Assembly (NCBI GenBank): GCA_018334735.1
Contig: JAGXLK010000097.1
Location: 1-7,387, forward strand
Source: Planctomycetota bacterium
Lineage (GTDB): Bacteria; Planctomycetota; Brocadiia; SM23-32
Length of the DNA: 7,387 nt
Direction of reading: 5' to 3'
The notes under the pieces were generated by a model. It was given only the letters and a program-made list of their open reading frames with translations. It did no database searches and had not been told where the DNA came from. The translations under genes were made by a program, and so were the position numbers. This document shows, one piece after another, positions 3,628 through 7,387 of the stretch. The stretch's first letter is position 1. Each line of letters starts with the position of its first letter.

Positions 3628-5727
3628 ATGCCGTTGCTTATTGTCGAATCGCCTACGAAAGTAAAGACGCTTGCCAGAATACTGAAGGGGGATTGGGATT
3701 TTGCGGTCACCCGGGGGCATCTTTACGATCTTCCCGAGGACGAAATGGGGATCGACGAGGATTATCAGCCGAACTGGAGTCCGTTGAAAGGGGCTTCTGT
3801 GGGATCGATCCGCCAGGCAGCAAAGGGACAGAAAGAAATTTATGTGGCTTCCGACCCGGACCGGGAGGGGGAGGCCATAGCCTGGCAAGTAGAAAATCTG
3901 GTCCTGAAACGGAAAGATACCCGGCGTGTCCGGCTTGAATCCCTGACCAAAGAAGAAGTCCAGGAACAATTGGCCCAAAAGGGACATACAGATCAAAGTC
4001 TCGTGCAGGCTCAATGGGCGCGGCGCGTGCTCGACCGTCTGGCGGGGTACAAAATAAGTCCTTTTCTGATAAAAGCTTTCAAAGGGAAAAGGCTATCGGC
4101 CGGGCGGGTGCAAAGCGCGGTGCTGGCGAAGATCGTCGAGCGCTGGGACGCCGTCGAAGATTTTGAACCGGAAGCATTTTTTAACCTCCAGGTGCAGCTG
4201 CAGCCTAAAAAGGGCACATTGGAGGAACCACTGCTGGTAAAGCTCGTCAGGATAGATGGTGATACGATCGGAACGGGGGACGAGGATAAGTTATTGAAGG
4301 ACCGTGAGCTGGCCGACTCGCTCCTTGAAGCTATTGATAACAATGGGCTTAGTTTGCAAGACCGGGAAAAGAAATTGACACGGTCCAAACCAGGGTTTCC
4401 TTTTGATAGTTCCGAGATGTTGCGTCGGGCTTCGAGCTGGTTCGGGTGGCCGGCTAAAAAAACAATGAAAGTTGCCCAGACTTTGTATGAAAAAGGGCTT
4501 ATTACCTATCATCGCTCCGATTCTACCCGACTGTCGAAGTCCGCATGTAAACAGGCTGCGGTTTTTGTGAAAAAAGAATACGGGGAGGAATTCCATCAAT
4601 GGCGCGGAGGGGGCGGGGGTGATCAGGAAGGTCACGAAGCAATACGCTCGAAGAGCCCCTTTCTGAAACCCGATGACCTGCACTCTGTCTCACGAGACCA
4701 GTTCACCCTTTATTCGGCCATCTGGCAGCGGTACGTCCAATCCCAAATGAAATCGGCTGAGTGGAACACTCTAAAATTCGAATTCAAGATTCCTGATATC
4801 GATGGAGATGTTGTTTTCCAATCGACCGAGAAGACGATCAAAGAATGGGGTTTTTTCCGCTGCCAGCGCCCGGGCGAGACACCAATTCCGGAACGTGAAC
4901 GTTCTGCTGCCGATTTCGAGCAACTAAAAAAAAGCGGGGATTACCGTGTGGTTGAGACGGAACTGGAGGAGTCCAAGACACGAGGTCCTTCGCTTTATAC
5001 CGAAGGAAGCCTGATCGCTATGATGAAACAGGAGGGAATCGGGCGTCCTTCGACGTATGCTGCGACGATTGAACGGCTCCGCAGCCGCGAATACATAAGA
5101 AACGAAGGGAAATACGTCGAGCCTACCTCTCGCGGTCGGGATGTGTGCCGGTTTTTGAAACGATCAGTTCCCGCCATATGTACGGTTGAACTCACTGAAT
5201 CGATGGAAGGAACGCTGGACAAAATTGCTGCCGGCGAAGAGGACTGGCAGGAATTTGTCCGGGGATTCGATGAGGATCTGGAGTCGTGGTTGGAGAAAGG
5301 GAAGGGCGTTGAGCCGGAAGGAACGGCTGAAGGGTTTAAAGAAGAACTGGATTTCGAAGTTTGCCCCCGCTGCGGCAGCAAACTGGTTTTGCGGAAAGGC
5401 CGCTATGGAATGTTCGTTCATTGCACAGCAGAAGATTGCGATTTTTCCTCAAACCCGCCGGCCAAAACCTATATCTGCCCCAAATGTGGGCGTCATATGG
5501 TGAAGAAGAAGGGCAAAAAATCAACGGTCTATCACTGTATTGCCGCTCCGGAATGTGATGGGAAACGACCGGTGGGTAAACCGAATATGACTTACGAGGA
5601 ATTTCAGAAGAATGCTCCGAAATGCCCCGAATGCGGGGCGCCCATGGACCGGCGGAAAGGGCGATACGGATATTTCTGGGGATGCACTAAGTATCCGAAG
5701 TGCAAAGGGACGGTTTCGATTAGTTGA
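3628..5727 (+). CDS. topA: DNA topoisomerase I (type IA), divergent
   Basis: Type IA topoisomerases relax negative supercoils through a transient 5'-phosphotyrosine link. The 699 residues show: a Toprim domain with Glu7 (LLIVESPTK) and the DPDREGE metal motif (D76, D78, E80); KRLSAGRVQS at about 154-163; active-site Tyr294 in GLITYHRSDSTRLS with Arg296 and Asp298 kept; GHEAIR at 335-340; IGRPSTYA at 471-478; and three C-terminal four-cysteine zinc ribbons (C579/C582/C599/C604, C617/C620/C637/C643, C666/C669/C686/C692). Several usually fixed positions differ. YMRTDS reads YHRSDS, HEAIRPT reads HEAIRSK, SVGHIRDLP reads VTRGHLYDLP, and the NEIT-type motif reads ESLT. The length is below the approximately 850 residues of E. 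coli TopA. The start at ATG 3628 fits the family; the ribosome site is weak (GGGGGA at 3612-3617). It lies 109 bases after csp. Confidence 0.93.
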   Translation: MPLLIVESPTKVKTLARILKGDWDFAVTRGHLYDLPEDEMGIDEDYQPNWSPLKGASVGSIRQAAKGQKEIYVASDPDREGEAIAWQVENLVLKRKDTRRVRLESLTKEEVQEQLAQKGHTDQSLVQAQWARRVLDRLAGYKISPFLIKAFKGKRLSAGRVQSAVLAKIVERWDAVEDFEPEAFFNLQVQLQPKKGTLEEPLLVKLVRIDGDTIGTGDEDKLLKDRELADSLLEAIDNNGLSLQDREKKLTRSKPGFPFDSSEMLRRASSWFGWPAKKTMKVAQTLYEKGLITYHRSDSTRLSKSACKQAAVFVKKEYGEEFHQWRGGGGGDQEGHEAIRSKSPFLKPDDLHSVSRDQFTLYSAIWQRYVQSQMKSAEWNTLKFEFKIPDIDGDVVFQSTEKTIKEWGFFRCQRPGETPIPERERSAADFEQLKKSGDYRVVETELEESKTRGPSLYTEGSLIAMMKQEGIGRPSTYAATIERLRSREYIRNEGKYVEPTSRGRDVCRFLKRSVPAICTVELTESMEGTLDKIAAGEEDWQEFVRGFDEDLESWLEKGKGVEPEGTAEGFKEELDFEVCPRCGSKLVLRKGRYGMFVHCTAEDCDFSSNPPAKTYICPKCGRHMVKKKGKKSTVYHCIAAPECDGKRPVGKPNMTYEEFQKNAPKCPECGAPMDRRKGRYGYFWGCTKYPKCKGTVSIS

Positions 5728-5794
5728 GTGTCTGTGTGAGGGGAACGGCGACAGAGACTCGATTGGCGCATAAGATCGCACGAAGCAGGAATGC

Positions 5795-5813
5795 AGAATC
5801 TTCCAAAGATTTT
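5795..5813. terminator. AT-rich hairpin between convergent topA and the isomerase-like gene
   Basis: AGAATCTT (5795-5802), loop CCA, AAGATTTT (5806-5813): eight pairs, one of them a wobble. It falls in the 104-base gap between two converging genes, where a bidirectional terminator is expected. On the plus strand the 3' arm ends in TTTT. The AT-rich stem is weak, so the assignment is tentative. Confidence 0.3.
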
Positions 5814-5831
5814 GGCCCTCTAGCCAGTTTT

Positions 5832-7082
5832 TTAGATACCGTAGATATCGAGCGCGTTGGTGTAAAGCAGACGTTCGGCGACATCGGCCGCGTCGTCAAT
5901 CGTGAGAAAACCTTCATCGACCATCCCGCCCAGAGCGTGAGCGAGGCGGTTTTTAGTCACGAGAAGTTTTCCGTAGATCCATTCGACGATATAGCCATCG
6001 CTGAAGAAGGCGTTCCAGGTTGTGTTGGGGAGAATTTCCAGCCGATCGCGGAAGAACTGTGTCATTGTGCTGGGGGTGAACGCATGCCACCATGCGCCGC
6101 TGACACTGAGATTGGGATAAAAACGGGCCAGGTTGGCGGCTTCATGGCTCGGGACGGCTGTGCCGAGAAACAGATCGAACCGCGTGTCGGGATGATCATC
6201 AAAATGCCGCGTCAGAGACCTCAGAAAATCCGGATTGTAGTAAGTGGCCTGTGCGGCACCGGAATAATCAATTGAGCCGTGGAAGAGCTGTACGACCATG
6301 TCATATTCGGCCGCGGCTTCAGCGCTAGCGTCGGCTGAGAAACTCATCAGTTCGTTCAATTTGTCCGGTTGCAGGCGTCTGCCGCTTCGAACGGCTTGAA
6401 TCGTATTATCGACACTTCGAGGTGCCGGTGGGGTGTAGTCCCAGCTACCGCGGGGCCAGACGTGAAGGGCTTCGCAGTTTTGCTTCTCTCTGAGCCAGCG
6501 CACTTTTCGATTAATGGCAACGCGTAGCTCATCGGCAGACTTGGGGATTTCTTCATCTTCGCCAACGATATTGCGGAATCGCTGGACGCTGCAGGCGGCG
6601 TAAAGCGGCTCTCCGTAATGGTAAGGGACGTATCGTTCGGTCTCGTCGGGCATCCCGTCTTTCCAGTTCACGAGAACACGCTCGATTTGCGCGCGGTCCA
6701 GAACCGTTGCAATCCAATCAGGGTCATTAGCGTTTGCCCGCACTTCATCGTCGATAGCTTCCCAGTTGTCGCGTGTCAGCGTATTGTCTTCAAACCCATA
6801 GAGGTCCCGCAGAATGCCCACGAACGCGTAATGATTGGATGTATTACGGATGGCCGGGAAATAGGGCAGGATTTCCTGAATATAATGCGTGGGATTTTCA
6901 ACGGGGGAATTGTCGGGTTTTTTGCCTGCGGCGCGGACCAATTCCCACTGGAGCCAGTGATATGAGACGATATCGGCCAGGGAGCGGGCCTGTCGCAGCC
7001 CGCCACCGCCGAGGTGAGTGTGGACGTCGGAAATTTCCATCTGGTCCAAACGGGTACGTAGAGTTCCGGTGTTTTGGGACAT
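5832..7082 (-). CDS. Uronate-isomerase-like amidohydrolase-superfamily protein
   Basis: The 416-residue protein aligns by eye with glucuronate/uronate isomerase (UxaC, Pfam family UxaC). The metal motif HxH is at H21/H23 in SDVHTHL. Then come DIVSYHWLQWELVRAAG (35-53; UxaC has a similar HYKWRAMRAAG), VVQLFHGS with H268, and GAWWHAF (329-335; SWWFND in E. coli). The expected metal-site Asp follows as D362 in FFSDGY, and the tail LLYTNALDIYGI matches the UxaC ending ICFNNA. UxaC converts glucuronate to fructuronate and galacturonate to tagaturonate in the cytosol. This protein is about 50 residues shorter than E. coli UxaC and diverges at many positions, so the substrate may be another sugar acid. 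The start is supported by AGGAG (7092-7096), nine bases before ATG. It follows an EF-G gene by 31 bases, probably in one transcript. No other uronate-pathway gene is in view. Confidence 0.8.
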   Translation of the reverse strand: MSQNTGTLRTRLDQMEISDVHTHLGGGGLRQARSLADIVSYHWLQWELVRAAGKKPDNSPVENPTHYIQEILPYFPAIRNTSNHYAFVGILRDLYGFEDNTLTRDNWEAIDDEVRANANDPDWIATVLDRAQIERVLVNWKDGMPDETERYVPYHYGEPLYAACSVQRFRNIVGEDEEIPKSADELRVAINRKVRWLREKQNCEALHVWPRGSWDYTPPAPRSVDNTIQAVRSGRRLQPDKLNELMSFSADASAEAAAEYDMVVQLFHGSIDYSGAAQATYYNPDFLRSLTRHFDDHPDTRFDLFLGTAVPSHEAANLARFYPNLSVSGAWWHAFTPSTMTQFFRDRLEILPNTTWNAFFSDGYIVEWIYGKLLVTKNRLAHALGGMVDEGFLTIDDAADVAERLLYTNALDIYGI

Positions 7083-7113
7083 AAGGCGTAACTCCTGAAT
7101 TCATTTCCCTGTT

Positions 7114-7387
7114 TCAGGATTCTTCGGAATCTTCCGCACGTTTTTCCTCAAGGATTTCTTCAGCGATGTGGTCGGGCACCCGTTCATAGCGTTCAAATCG
7201 CATATCGAAATTCCCCCGTCCGGCGGTGATACTGCGCAGTTCGGTGGCGTAGCCGAACATCTCGGCGAGAGGTGCTATCGCCTGTACAAGTTGTGTATCC
7301 GTTCCGCTGCGGGATTCGATGCCGGTGATACGTCCACGACGGGAACAGATACTGCCGGTGACGGCGCCGCTGTGCTCTTCGGGTGTG
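7114..7387 (-). CDS. fusA: Elongation factor G, C-terminal part (5' end outside window)
   Basis: The last 90 codons of a minus-strand gene end with TGA at 7114-7116. They read [20 protein letters not shown], then [40 protein letters not shown] (in pieces) and [16 protein letters not shown]. This is the domain IV/V end of EF-G, where the usual sequence is RRGRI.GMESRG...[26 protein letters not shown] is the GTPase that drives translocation and, with RRF, ribosome recycling. The N-terminal GTPase domain is off the window, so the housekeeping form cannot be separated from an EF-G2-type paralogue. The segment TGSICSRRG, where canonical EF-G has a GDLNxRRG-type sequence, hints at some divergence. 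A charged tail ([11 protein letters not shown]) extends past the domain. The isomerase-like gene follows 31 bases downstream. Confidence 0.93.
   Translation of the reverse strand, partial: TPEEHSGAVTGSICSRRGRITGIESRSGTDTQLVQAIAPLAEMFGYATELRSITAGRGNFDMRFERYERVPDHIAEEILEEKRAEDSEES

Noticed and set aside
3448..4014. 188-codon minus-strand open frame opposite csp/topA
   Set aside because: Shadow of the csp end and the Toprim domain of topA; no domain of its own.
5724..6275. 183-codon plus-strand open frame overlapping the topA stop
   Set aside because: Antisense shadow of the uronate-isomerase-like gene; composition is not protein-like and no family is recognisable.

Overview
The window comes from a bacterium with moderate GC content. 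It is probably a member of the PVC superphylum, most likely Verrucomicrobiota. That placement rests on a broken prepilin-type protein with the [11 protein letters not shown]...AAMLMPAL signature, which is hugely expanded in that group, and on several palindromic intergenic repeats of a kind I associate with these genomes. It is an inference, since no rRNA is present.

Layout: (1) 1-819, plus strand, the 3' part of a TldE/PmbA-type protein. (2) 820-1506, a gene-free stretch packed with palindromic repeats, including a MITE-like element with terminal inverted repeats at 1175-1312. (3) 1507-2416, minus strand, a chimeric relic: a 62-codon internal fragment of formamidopyrimidine-DNA glycosylase (MutM/Fpg) runs out of frame into a pseudopilin that has lost its leader peptide. 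(4) 2513-5727, plus strand, three housekeeping-type genes in the same direction: a SlyD-type FKBP peptidyl-prolyl isomerase, a cold-shock-domain protein and a divergent DNA topoisomerase I. They are separated by structured intergenic regions, including two matched hairpins in front of the cold-shock gene. (5) 5832-7387, minus strand, the end of an elongation factor G gene followed 31 bp later by a uronate-isomerase-like amidohydrolase. These converge on topA.

SlyD, Csp and TopA all act on folding or topology (protein, RNA, DNA) and may respond together to temperature or growth state, but separate promoters are as likely as an operon. The EF-G and uronate-isomerase-like genes are close enough to be co-transcribed, although no functional link is obvious. 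I see no CRISPR array, tRNA, rRNA, phage module or recognisable defence system. The most unusual items are the Fpg/pseudopilin junction, the non-canonical residues around the TopA active site, the twin hairpins before csp and the nested palindromes of the repeat region.
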